NCBI GenBank assembly: GCA_019448385.1
Contig: JAGTXO010000025.1
Coordinates: 496,001 to 560,000 of the forward strand
From: Diacronema lutheri
Taxonomy: Eukaryota > Haptophyta > Pavlovophyceae > Pavlovales > Pavlovaceae
DNA: 64,000 nucleotides
Reading direction: 5' to 3'
Shown: in pieces, positions 11,476 through 21,436 of the stretch
How the letters are laid out: each line of letters opens with the position of its first letter
Position numbering within the stretch: the stretch's first letter is position 1
Translations under genes and position numbers: made by a program
The notes under the pieces: model-generated
Told to the model about the DNA's origin: nothing
The model's database searches: none
What the model saw: the letters and a program-made list of their open reading frames with translations, nothing else

Positions 11476-12231
11476 CGGCGTCACCGATCAACGCGGCCGG
11501 CGTCACCGAAAGGCCTGCGCTCTCCGATCTTCTGTCCGGCGCGGGCGTGCGTGCGTGGCGCGGCTGCCGAGCCCAGGCGCGAGGCGGCCGACGGGCAAGG
11601 CGCGCCGCGCAGCACGCGACCCGCGCATCCGATGCCACGGCGGCACGGCACGCTGACCGTGCCGCCGGCGGCGTGTTCCTAGGCATGGGTGGCGCCACCC
11701 CGTGGTGGTGCGCCGACCAGCATGAGCGCATGTCCTCTTCACCCAGTCTCTCGCCGCGCGGCGCGCCGCGCGGCCGCACACATCTTTCTCTTGTCGTCGC
11801 TCGCATGCTTACTTCCATCTCGTTGCCGCAGCGCCCCTCGGCGCGCAGCGCCTGGCGCGCGCGCGTGCGGGAGCGCCGCCGCCCGTCGGCGCTCCGCCTC
11901 GCGCGTGCGGCTCCCTGCATGCAGCATGGTTGCCCACGGTGCATCTCATGTGGTCTGACGACCACCTCTCATGTCCGTCCGCTCTGCGCTCATCCAGCGA
12001 TTCATCCACGCCCATCATGGGTCGGTGCGGCGGCCGTCGGCGCTGAGGCCGGTGCCTCGTGCCCGCCCTCGAGCGCGCAAAGGCGCACAGCGTAGTGTGC
12101 CGACTGGCCAGAGAGACGGCTCCTTGACCCGCACGCGAGCCAAATCTGCACACTTAAGTGTGATCACTGAAGAGACGAGCCGCCATTGCTTTCACAGGTG
12201 CGGAGCGCGACCATACGAGCGCCGTGCGGGG
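11476..12231. other. Intergenic stretch between CHLH and CSN7
   Basis: No supported gene. It is GC-rich, with short self-complementary patches such as GGTGGCGCCACC near 11,690. The last 80 bp, with CACTTAAGTG, are AT-richer and are the likely CSN7 promoter. Confidence 0.55.
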
Positions 12232-13356
12232 ATGGACGTGTTCGACGAAGGTGGCGCGCCGGAGCTGCAGCAGTTCGTGCTGCTCGCGCAGTCGGCGCGC
12301 GGCGCCGCGTGCGCCGCGCTCATCCGGCAAGTCCTCGCCCACCCCAAAGTGTTCGTCTTTGGCGAGCTCCTCGCCGTGCGCAACGTGCGCGAGCTCGCCG
12401 GCACGGAACACACGCCGGCGCTCGCGCTGCTCAACACGTTCGCGTACGGCACGTGGAGCGACCTCGCGCCGGCTATGGCCGCAACGCTCGACTTACCGAT
12501 GGCGCTCAAGCTCAAGAAGCTGACCGTTGTCTCCATGTGCGCGTCGGAGGAGGTGATCGCGTACGACGTGCTGCAGAAGGCCGCAGCGATCGACTCAGTG
12601 CGCGAGCTCGAGGACCTCCTCATCTCGCTCATTTACGAGGGGCTGCTGCGCGGCAAGCTGGACCAGCGCTCGAAGCACATCAAGGTCGCGCACGCCATCG
12701 CGCGCGACGTGCATCCCGACGAGCTGCCGCGCCTCGCCGCCAAGCTGCAGGCCTGGTGCGCGCCTACACCCCGCTGCCCTCGCGCGCGCGCGCCGCGCTG
12801 CCCGCGCGCGACGCGCCGCCGCACCGGCGTGCGCCGACTGTGCTTTAGTCACCGCGTCCTGCGCACGCGCGCCGCTACCCCCCGACACCGTGCGCGGCGC
12901 GCAGGCGCGACACGAACACTGGGCTAATGGCGGCGCTTGAGGGGCAGGCGCGGGCCTACAAGGACGAGCAGTCGGAACAGGCGGCGCGCAAGGCGGCGCT
13001 GCAGCAGCGCGTCGCGCAGCAGATGGAGAAGCTCAGGCACTCGGCGCCCCACATGGCACGCTCCGCGCCGCCGCGCGGCGCGCGCGTCGGGCCCGCCCGG
13101 CGAGCACGCCAGGCGTGGGCCGCGCAACGTGCGCGGCCGCCATCGTGCTCACAGCGCGCTCGCCACCGCGTCGCGCCGCGACGCCGCCGCGCAGGATATG
13201 GGCGGCAGCTCGGTGGGCGCGCAGGATGGGTACGACTTGGACGAGGATCTGCCGATGGTGCTGCACGGAGAGGGCCGCCGATTGGGCGGGCGAGTTTTGA
13301 AGGGCAAGCATCCGCCCGGCGGGTCGGGCCGGCGCGCGCACGAGGACTTCCGCTGA
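12232..13356 (+). CDS. CSN7: COP9 signalosome subunit 7 (PCI domain)
   Basis: The N-terminal exon (12232-12755) matches CSN7 closely: LQQFVLLAQSARGAACAALI, VFVFGELLAVRNVREL, LLNTFAYGTWSDL, and the winged-helix end YEGLLRGKLDQRSKHIKVAHAIARDVHPDEL. CSN7 is a PCI-domain scaffold of the COP9 signalosome, which removes Nedd8 from cullins. A GT-AG intron at 12756-12904 (phase 2) restores W and joins a helical tail (MAALEGQARAYKDEQ..., KAALQQRVAQQMEKL). The last exon ends in DEDLPMVLHGEGRRLGG and a stop at 13356. The second junction is less certain. The best fit is a GC-AG intron at 13037-13154, which keeps the frame. A GT-AG alternative at 13086-13194 also keeps it. The start is the first ATG giving a conserved N-terminus. 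Confidence 0.85.
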
Positions 13357-13520
13357 GCCGTGGTGTGCCCGCGCACGGGCATTCTACACCGAGGCTGGCG
13401 GGGAGGAGGCTTGGGGCGGGAAAGGGAGGGGGAACGGGCCGAAAGGCGTTGGAACGCAGCAACTCTTCCCCGTGAGACCCGTATTGCACAAAAAAGGAAT
13501 CAAAGGAATTCCAACTTCAC

Positions 13521-15692
13521 TTACTGGCCAAGGCGCACTTTGCTGCCCAGAGCCGCACCGCCGCCGCCGCCGCCGCCGTTGCCGCCGCCGCTGCGCCCGT
13601 ACGCGCCGGCGGCCGCCCCTGCCGCGGCCACGACTTTTCGCCCGCAGGCGCCGCCGCCTGGTTGGCGATGCGTGCCGCCAACGGCGAGGCTGGCGCCAAG
13701 GCCGCCGCCCGCGTGGTGCGCGCCAAGGCCGTGGCCCGCACCGCCCGCCGCGAGGCCCACCGGCGCATGCAGCGCGGTGGGGCTGAGCCCGACCCCGATG
13801 CCGCGCGAGATCGCGCCGTCGTCGCCGCCGCCGACTCCGCCTGGCGCGCGCAGCGCCGAAGTTGCCGCCGCTCCGTGCGCGCTAAGCCCGCCGACGTGCA
13901 GCCCGCCGCCCACCATGCCCAAGTGCACGCCCGTCTGGTGCGCGCGCACGCCAGTCCATACGCCGAGGCCGCCGCCGGCGCCGAGCCCGGCCGCGGTGCA
14001 AGCAGCGCCGGCCCCGTATGGTGCGGCGACCCCAAACCCGCCGACGCCGACGCCGGCCATGCCGACGCCGGCGCCCGGGTGCTGCCGCAGGCTGCTTCCA
14101 CCCGGCACATTCTTCTTGAGCTTCAAGTTGGCCTGCGCCTTGTTCACGCGAGGCTGCCGGCTGCCCGCGCCGGCGAGGCCCGTTGCGAGTGCGTTCGCGC
14201 CGCCGTGAAGTCGCGCTGCTTGCGGCAGTGTGCTGTGCCCCAACCCGCCGCCCGCGCGCGCGCCTCCGTGTTCCGATGATCCGCCCGCGCCGATGCCAAA
14301 CCCAGCGCCCACCCCGCCGCCCAGCCCGCCGCCCAGCCCGCCGCCCAGCCCACCACCCAGCCCGCCGCCGCCGAGCGTGCCGCCGAGGCCGATCGCGGGC
14401 AGCGACGGCGACACGTCGTTGTGCGAACTGCCCGCGCCGCCCGTCGCAGCGGGCAGCCGGTTTGCGCTGCCACCGAGCCCCCCGCTCCGCACAGGGCCCG
14501 TGAGCGCGCCGCTCGCACCCGGTGCACCGCCGCCGCCAGTATGCGCGCCGCAACCGCCGCCGTCGGGCGTCACGCGCGCCGCGCCGATCGACGGCAGCGC
14601 GCGCGCGGTCGCGTGCGCGCCGGCCTTGCGCACGAGATGGCCGTCAGCCATCGCTGCGGCCGCGTCGAGCTCGCCCTCCGACGCGCTGCCGCCGTCGTCG
14701 TCGGCGCCGGCGGCGCCGGCGGCGCCGTCGAGCGCGGGCGCGCCCAGCCCTGCGCCGTTTCCGATGCTCACGCTCTGCGAGAGCGCCTGGTTGAGCGCGT
14801 GCGCGCGCTTCTCGGCTTCGCGAATATCGCGGAAGAGGGGGTGGCGGAGCGCCTGGCGCGCGGAGATGCGCTCCTCAGGGCTGTACGCGAGGAGCTTCGT
14901 GATGAGGTCGACCGCGTCGGCCGAGGCATGCGCGATGAGCTTGGCCAGTGGCGTCGGCTCCTTGTACGGGAAGTTGAAGTCGATGTGCGCGTTCGAGTGC
15001 TGCTTGAGCTTGGCCAAGATGTCCGCCGACGGCGTCCCGAGGATTGCGTGGATCTTGGCGACCTGGTCGAGCTCGTTGGTGCCGGGGAAGAGCGGGTAGA
15101 GGGCCATGACCTCAAAGAAGACGCAACCAACCCCCCACATGTCCATCTTGTAGTTGTAGAAGCCGTCCGTGAGCAGGCACTCGGGCGCGCGGTACCAGCG
15201 CGTCGAGATGTACTCGGTGTACGGTTGCTTGGAGTAGATGCCGCGGCAGCTGCCAAAGTCGGCGAGCTTGAGCTCGTCGTCGCTGAGCAGGATGTTCTCG
15301 GGCTTGATGTCGCGGTGGAAGATCCCGTTCCGGTGCATGTGGTCCATCGAGCGCAGCAGCTGGTAGATGTAGTGCTTCACGCGGTTCTCGGGCAGGTAGT
15401 GCCGGCGGCCGCGGATCAGCTCGTAGCAGTTCATCTCCATCAGCTCAAAGACGAGGGCAAGACGACCGGTCGGTTGGTCGTACAGCACCTCGATTAGCCG
15501 GATGATGTTCGGGTGCGGCGAGAGCCGGCGCAGCGCCTGAATTTCGCGTAGGTTGTTCACCTGCTCGAGCGAGTCGAAGTGGTTCTTCATGCACTTGATC
15601 GCGACGTGCTTGCCCGACTTGACGGACTGCGCCTTGAGAACCTCGGAGAAGGTGCCCTCACCCTTCTTCGCGACCAGCCGGTATTTGTGCAT
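13521..15692 (-). CDS. MOK: MOK/RAGE-type MAPK-related ciliary kinase
   Basis: This single-exon frame encodes 723 residues. Residues 4-290 are a complete protein kinase: glycine loop GEGTFSEV, AIK lysine at 33, HRDIKPEN at 126-133, DFG at 145-147, and a TEYISTRWYRAPE activation segment at 159-171. The stretch EQVNNLREIQALRRL with CYELIRGRR and YSKQPYTEY is diagnostic for the MOK branch next to MAK and ICK. Such kinases regulate cilium or flagellum length, which fits a flagellate alga. After about residue 310 the tail is long, Gly/Ala-rich and low-complexity, with a run of (GGGL)n around bases 14,315-14,370, so it is probably disordered. The start is the first ATG, 3 residues before the kinase fold. 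Confidence 0.9.
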   Translation of the reverse strand: MHKYRLVAKKGEGTFSEVLKAQSVKSGKHVAIKCMKNHFDSLEQVNNLREIQALRRLSPHPNIIRLIEVLYDQPTGRLALVFELMEMNCYELIRGRRHYLPENRVKHYIYQLLRSMDHMHRNGIFHRDIKPENILLSDDELKLADFGSCRGIYSKQPYTEYISTRWYRAPECLLTDGFYNYKMDMWGVGCVFFEVMALYPLFPGTNELDQVAKIHAILGTPSADILAKLKQHSNAHIDFNFPYKEPTPLAKLIAHASADAVDLITKLLAYSPEERISARQALRHPLFRDIREAEKRAHALNQALSQSVSIGNGAGLGAPALDGAAGAAGADDDGGSASEGELDAAAAMADGHLVRKAGAHATARALPSIGAARVTPDGGGCGAHTGGGGAPGASGALTGPVRSGGLGGSANRLPAATGGAGSSHNDVSPSLPAIGLGGTLGGGGLGGGLGGGLGGGLGGGVGAGFGIGAGGSSEHGGARAGGGLGHSTLPQAARLHGGANALATGLAGAGSRQPRVNKAQANLKLKKNVPGGSSLRQHPGAGVGMAGVGVGGFGVAAPYGAGAACTAAGLGAGGGLGVWTGVRAHQTGVHLGMVGGGLHVGGLSAHGAAATSALRAPGGVGGGDDGAISRGIGVGLSPTALHAPVGLAAGGAGHGLGAHHAGGGLGASLAVGGTHRQPGGGACGRKVVAAAGAAAGAYGRSGGGNGGGGGGGAALGSKVRLGQ
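14312..14372. repeat. Short tandem repeat inside the MOK tail
   Basis: A 12-bp unit, CCGCCCAGCCCG with small variants, is repeated about five times. It encodes GGGL repeats on the minus strand in the disordered kinase tail. Confidence 0.75.
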
Positions 15693-16217
15693 CCTCTGCC
15701 CACGCAGTGCGCCGTCAGCCCGGCCGCCGCGGCCACCCCTTGCCGCCCGCGGCCACCGACAGGCCGGGTGTCAGTTACTCGGGGGCACGCGGCTTTATTT
15801 AAAAGACCCGATCCGTCGCGAAAGCCCGAAATTAAAATTTAGGAAGGCGGAGAAAGAGGAAACAGCGTAACAAGGGGTTGGATTTGCTTCGCGACCTCGA
15901 CGCGCGCCTTCTGGCGTGGGGTGGATAGGCGCGGCAGGGGTTGGCACGCCCCCGCCGCGTCCTTGCCGTCCTCGCCGTCTCCGCTGCCGGCGTGCACAGG
16001 GTCGACGCTCTCACTTCGGCCCGACGTTGCGCGCGCGCTCTCTTTCGCTCGCTCCGTTTGTCCAGCCTCGGCCCCGTGCACGCCCCCCCTGCTGACCCGC
16101 CTGTAAGCGTCGTTAGTATTTGAAAACAATCAGACGTCGTTCCTCCCCTTTGTGAGTTACGCGATCAAAAATTAAAACGTTCCTAAAATATTTCAACTTC
16201 GGGCAGCTTGGTCAGAG
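15693..16217. other. Intergenic stretch between MOK and the MFS transporter
   Basis: This 525-bp stretch lies upstream of MOK and downstream of the transporter. It contains AT-richer patches (near 15,790-15,850 and 16,100-16,200) that stand out from the surrounding GC. No gene was recognised; it probably holds the MOK promoter and the transporter 3' end. Confidence 0.5.
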
Positions 16218-17957
16218 TCAGATGTGACGCGCCTGGCGGTGCGCCACGCCGCCACCTCGCGTGCGCTCCAGCCCGTCATCGGGCCCCGCGCCGCCGCTGA
16301 TCGCGCGTTCGTCGACGTCGGCCGTTGCCCCCAGCTCCACGCCGCGCTCGTCCGCGAGGCGCACGGCGCCGCCAGCTCGCCGGCCGGCCGCCGGCCCACA
16401 GCCGCGCGCGCACCACGCGCCGCCGTCAGTGTGCGCGTACAGGTGCTCGAGGTAGCCGCCGGCGGCGTGCGCCTCGTCAATGCCCGCGACGATTGCGTCG
16501 TCGTAGCGCGGGAGCGTCATCACGGACAGCGCCAAGCCGAGCGCGCAGATGGCCGCACACGCGAGGAAGACACCGCGCAGGCCGACCGCCGCGACGACGA
16601 GCGGGAACGCGGCGCTGCCCACCGCCGCGCCCACCTTGCCCGCCGCGGCCGACGCGCCGTGGCACGTCGCACGCATCTGCGACGGGAAAATCTCGGCGGG
16701 TATAACGTACGTCGCCGCGTTGCACCCGGCGTTATCCAGGACCTGCGCGAGGCCGAAGAGGGCGAGGAAGAGCGCGGGCGTGCGCACCATCTGCGCCCAC
16801 AGCGCGCCGAGCGCGAAGAAGGCGCAGCCGATCGACGCGAAGCCCCAGTCGAGTGTCTGCCTACGGCCAACAGTTGCAATGAGCGGGATGGAGCCGAGAT
16901 ACCCTGGGATGGTACACAGGCGGAGCGCGAGCACGCCGAGCGTCGCGTCGAGCGGCGACGTCGGCCGCGCCAAGCCTGCCGCGTGCAGGATATCCGATGT
17001 GTACAGGTTGAGCCCGTACTCATAAATGTCGAATAGGAGCCAACAGCCGGCGCTCCCAAGTAACGGCCGCCAGTAGCCGCGCAGCGACGCGACGAGGCGG
17101 CGGACGTACCCGCCGTGCGCGACGCTCTGCGCGAGGCCCTCTGCGCGCGCCGCGACGAACGCGCGCGAGTCAGAGAGCAGCAGCGCGCGGAGGAGCGCGC
17201 CCATGGCGGACATTGCGCCGCCGACGGCAAACCCGAGCCGCCAGACGGCCGCGGGCGGAAGGTCGAGGAGCTGCAACGCGAGGAAGACGAGCGGCGCGAG
17301 CAAGCCACCCCAGCCCATCATCGAGTACGTCAGCGCCACCTGCCGCCCGCCGCGCGCGCCGCGCGCGCCGCCATGCTCGGCCGAGTTCGCAGCGGAGAGC
17401 GGGTACTCGCCCCCGATCCCGACGCCCATCACGAAGCGCCAGGCGGCGAGCTCGGCGTAGATGGCGGGCCCAGATGCGCGCGCGCACGCGCTTGCAACCG
17501 CGCCGAGCGTCGTGAGCAGCGCCGTCAGCAGAAACATGGCCCTGCGGCCGAGCCGATCGGCAAGCGCTCCGAACGCGACCATCCCGACGATCGCGCCGAC
17601 GATCGCGGCGCTCGTGATGAGCGACTCGTGGTACGCGGACATGCGGTGCTCGAGCGCAATCAGTGGCCGCGCCAAATTGATCACCTGCAGGTCGTACACG
17701 TCGGTCATCAGCCCGAGCCCCGAGAGCACGACCGCCATCCGGCCGCGCGATGCGCTCGCGCGCTCGGCGCGCGCAGCGCCGGCGCGCGCGCCGTCGTCGC
17801 GGCCCTTGCCGCGCGCGCCGTCTGGCGCGCCATCGCCACCAGCCTCACCCTCGTCCTCGTCCTCGTCCTCAGCGTGCTGCACCTCGTGCTGCACCTCGAG
17901 CCCGACCGGCCGCGCCGAATCCCATGTCGGAGACCGTGACCGCGTCATCCCGGCCAA
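16218..17957 (-). CDS. MFS transporter, phosphate:H+ symporter (PHS) type
   Basis: 579 residues in one exon. A polar N-terminal tail with an EDEDEDEGE acidic run is followed by about 12 hydrophobic helices. PHS-family marks include GLMTDVYDLQVINL at the first helix, FGALADRLGRRAMFL in the loop between helices 2 and 3, and GVGIGGEYPLSAANSAEH, the family signature. YVIPAEIFPSQMRATCHG is the usual second-half motif. Relatives import inorganic phosphate with protons at the plasma membrane, so phosphate uptake is the best guess; related organic-anion transporters are possible. A Met (MAVVLSGLG) just before helix 1 is an alternative start that would drop the acidic tail. The divergent RCC1-type gene starts within 50 bp of the long start, so the promoter is shared or overlapping. 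Confidence 0.8.
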   Translation of the reverse strand: MAGMTRSRSPTWDSARPVGLEVQHEVQHAEDEDEDEGEAGGDGAPDGARGKGRDDGARAGAARAERASASRGRMAVVLSGLGLMTDVYDLQVINLARPLIALEHRMSAYHESLITSAAIVGAIVGMVAFGALADRLGRRAMFLLTALLTTLGAVASACARASGPAIYAELAAWRFVMGVGIGGEYPLSAANSAEHGGARGARGGRQVALTYSMMGWGGLLAPLVFLALQLLDLPPAAVWRLGFAVGGAMSAMGALLRALLLSDSRAFVAARAEGLAQSVAHGGYVRRLVASLRGYWRPLLGSAGCWLLFDIYEYGLNLYTSDILHAAGLARPTSPLDATLGVLALRLCTIPGYLGSIPLIATVGRRQTLDWGFASIGCAFFALGALWAQMVRTPALFLALFGLAQVLDNAGCNAATYVIPAEIFPSQMRATCHGASAAAGKVGAAVGSAAFPLVVAAVGLRGVFLACAAICALGLALSVMTLPRYDDAIVAGIDEAHAAGGYLEHLYAHTDGGAWCARGCGPAAGRRAGGAVRLADERGVELGATADVDERAISGGAGPDDGLERTRGGGVAHRQARHI

Positions 17958-18004
17958 GGATCCCGGCCAAAACCCTCCAACAAGCGCCGTTACGCCGGGA
18001 AGCG

Positions 18005-21000
18005 ATGGTGACTGGCGATGTGCACGCGTGGGCCAACGTGGGCGACGTGCGGCGGCGGCCGACGATCGTGGAGGCGTGCCGCGGCGCGCACATCGCTTCG
18101 CTCGCTGGCGGCTACGGGCACACTGCCGTCGTGCCGGCCGACGGCGCCGAGCCGTTCTCGACGACGATGCCGGCCGTGCGCGCGCTCGCCGGCGCTGGCG
18201 CGCTGCGCGAGCTCGCGTTTGGCAAGGAGCACGTGCTCGCGCTGACGGCGGAAGGCGAGGTGCTCACGTTCGGCAAGGGAGGTTGGGGCCAACTTGGCCA
18301 TGCCTCGATGAGCGACGCGCCCGAGCCGAGGCTCGTGCGCAAGCTCGCCGATCGGCGCGTGGCGCGCGTAGCGGCCGGCGCGCTCCACTCCCTCGCGCTC
18401 GCCGAGTCGGGCGACGTTTACTCGTGGGGACGCGGCTTCGAGGGGCAGCTGGGCCACGGCGACGGACTTGACGAGGCCGTCCTTTCGCCACGCTGCATTG
18501 CCGGCCTTCGCGCCGCCGGCCGCGTCGTCGCCATCTCGGCGGGCTCGATGCATTCGGCCGCGCTCGGCGCCGACGGGCGCGTCTGGGCGTGGGGCGACGG
18601 GACGAGCGGGCAGCTGGGCGTGGGAAAGCTGCTTACCAAGGCGCCGCGCCCGCTCCTTGTCCCTAATCTGCCGCCATGCACCGCCCTCTCGTGCGGCTAC
18701 ATGCACACCGCCGTGGCCGCGGGCGTGGACGGTGCGTGGTGCTGGGGCCTTGGGACGCACGGCCAGCTCGGCCGCGAGGCAGCAGAGCCGAACCGCCGGT
18801 TCGCACTGTCGCCGAGCCGGGTCGGCGGCGCGCTGGCGGACGCGCACGTCGTCGCGATCGAGTGCGCCGGTGGCTCGACCACCGCGCTCGACGCCGACGG
18901 CCGTGTGCACGTCTGGGGCGATGGCGATGCGGCGCCATCGCAGATTGCCGCGCTCGCGGGCGCCGGCCGTTTCGGCGCAATCGCGTCGAGCGGTAAAGGC
19001 ACGCTCGGGCTGGTGCAGACGTCGCTCTCGCACACCGCGCCCACGTGCGCGCCCCTTGCCGGCGGCTCGAAGATTCGCGTCTTCGGCTGGGGCTTTTACG
19101 ACCGGCGCGCGCCGGACGGCGTTTCGTCAATTGTGGTTCGATTTGCGCGCGCCGCCCAGACCGGCGGGGCCGGGGTGGACGGCGCGGGCGCGGGCGGAAG
19201 CGGCGGCGACGACGGTGGCGGTGGTGGGCCGACTTTGTGCAGCGACGTGCCTGGCTGGATCGAGGCCCCGCGGCCGAACGCGACTGCGGCGGACGGCGTT
19301 TCGTCAGAGCAGCGCAACGCGCTCCGGTGCGTGGAAGCCATCGTGCCCGCGCTCGGCGCGTTGGAGGGCGTCGTCGACGTGAGCGTCTCCTTCGACGGCG
19401 GCGACTCGTTCACGCCGGCGCCGCTCGCGCTCCACGCGGTCGCGCAGCCGCACCTCGTCGCTGTCGACCCGCCGCTCGTGCCCGTCGGCGGCGGGAGCGG
19501 AGGCGGCGCGCTCCTGCTCGCCGACGCGCCGATTTTCAATGCGGCCGAGGTTGTCGCGCGCCTCACGCCGCACGCCGCGCCGCGCGACGACGCGCCGGAC
19601 GGTGCGCCGGGTGACGCGGCCGACGCGCGCTCGCGCGGCAGCGCCAACGCGCTTGAGCTCCTTAACCCCGCAGACGATGCACTTAGCACACGGGCCCAGC
19701 CACGATGGCGGCGCACTGGCGACATGCTGCTGCGCGCAACCTACGACGAGCCGAGCGGCGGCTTCTTTATTGACTTGAGCGAGGTGCCCGCGCCGCTCGT
19801 CGGCAGCATCAGCCTCGCGCTCGACGGCGTCACCTTCACCGACTCGAGCTGCGAGCTCACCGTCTACGCGCCGCCGGTCGTCACGCGGCTCGCGCCCGCC
19901 TCGGGCCCGCTGAGCGGCGGGACGGTGATGTCCGTCTTCGTCGAGACGTACGTCCGGACTACCACGGCAGCTGTCCGGCTCTCGACGCTGGTGGGCGCGC
20001 GCGAGGGCGGCGCGGCGGTCAACGGTGCGCCGCCGCCGCCCGGCACGACGGGTGGCGCGCCGGCGGCAGCGGCCGAGGCGGCGGCAGCCAGGGCGCCTCC
20101 GCTGGCGGCGCCGGCCGTCGAGTCCGCGCCCGCCGGCGCGGACGCGGGCGTGGACGACGCCCAGCTCGAGGCGGGGGCGGAGCCGCTCGCCCTGACGCTC
20201 GCGGCACGCATGGGCGAGGATGGCGAACGGCCTGGCGGCGGCGTGCTGACGTTCACCGTCCCGCCCAACGCGCTTGGCGAGACGCCGGCGGTTTTCGCCA
20301 TCGCCGTCTCGCTCAACGGCGTCGACTTCACGCCCGTCGCACCGGGCGCGGCGCGCTTCTTCGCGCACGGCGAGCTGGCGGTGAGCGCCCTGCAGCCGAG
20401 CTTCGGGCCGCCAACGGGAGGCACCACCGTGCGCGTGTCCGGCGGGCCCTTCTTCGAGACCTCGGAGGCCAGGGCCAAGGTGCACGCCGGCGCGTCAATG
20501 CGCGTCGTGCCCGCCGTGTACGAGCGCGCGTCGCGCGCGCTTGAATTCGTGACGCCTCCGTGGGACGCCGCGGAGCACGGAGGTGCGCGACGCGCCGCCG
20601 CGTTGCACGTGCGGCGCGCGTGTCGCGCAGCCTGGCGTGGGCGCGCCCCTGCGCGTGTGACGACGCGGCCTGATCTGCGCGCGCGACACGCTTGGCGCAG
20701 GAGTGTCCGACCCCATCGTGGAAGTTTCACTCAACGGCGCGGACTGGACGATCTGGTGCACCCACTTCACATTCGTGCAGTGGGAGCTGCTCGCGCTCGA
20801 GCCGCCAAACGCGCTGCCCGGCGCGGCGCTCAAGCTGCGCGGCGCCAACTTTGCGGCGGCGGCAGGCGCACCCGCGGAAGTGCGCGTTCGTTTCCAGGTG
20901 ACGCTCGCCGACGGCGAGCAGATCGTGGTGAGCGCACGACGTGCGCCGCCACACACGCGCGGCGAGCGTATCTGCCCCACACCATCCCCACTCTAGCCCC

Positions 21001-21297
21001 GACGAGACGGCAGGCGCCCGCCACAGCGTCGCCGTCTGGTCACCGGTGGCGCCTCGTGACCGCGCGTCGCCTTGCGCTCCGCGGGCGCGCCCTGGCGGCC
21101 CACCGCAGGAGAAGATTGTGGGCGGCACGTACGACAGCGCGGACGGCGCGGACGGCGCGGTGCTCGTCGAGGCGCCGCTCTTCGACGGGCTGCCGGGCGC
21201 CGTCGCGCGCGTGACGCTCGCGTTGAACGGCGTCGATTACGCGCCCGGCGCGCGCGACTTCAAGTTTGACGAGCCCAAGGGGAGCAAGAAGAAGTGA
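18005..21297 (+). CDS. RCC1-repeat and IPT/TIG-repeat protein
   Basis: Three exons (18005-20582, 20701-20927, 21109-21297) give 997 residues with matching phases (1 and 0). The first 340 residues are RCC1 beta-propeller repeats: VTFGKGGWGQLGH, VYSWGRGFEGQLGHGDG, VWAWGDGTSGQLGVG, WCWGLGTHGQLG. The remainder has at least five immunoglobulin-like IPT/TIG or filamin-type units, each marked by phrases such as VSFDGGDSFTP, LALDGVTFTDS, VSLNGVDFTPV, VSLNGADWTIW and LALNGVDYAP. RCC1 propellers bind proteins or act as exchange factors; IPT folds bind protein or DNA. No signal peptide or membrane helix is obvious. An in-frame ATG at 17924 would extend the start but overlaps the divergent transporter start. 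Exact role unknown. Confidence 0.7.
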
Positions 21298-21436
21298 ACG
21301 GAGCCGCAGCCCGTCTCGAGCGCGGCGCGGCCTACGTGAGCGTCCTTAAAAAAGGGAGGCGAGCGCCGAGCGCCGCTGCACAGCAGCAGTAACACGCACT
21401 GCGTACTGCGTACCCTCCAAGGGGGGTCTGATCTCA

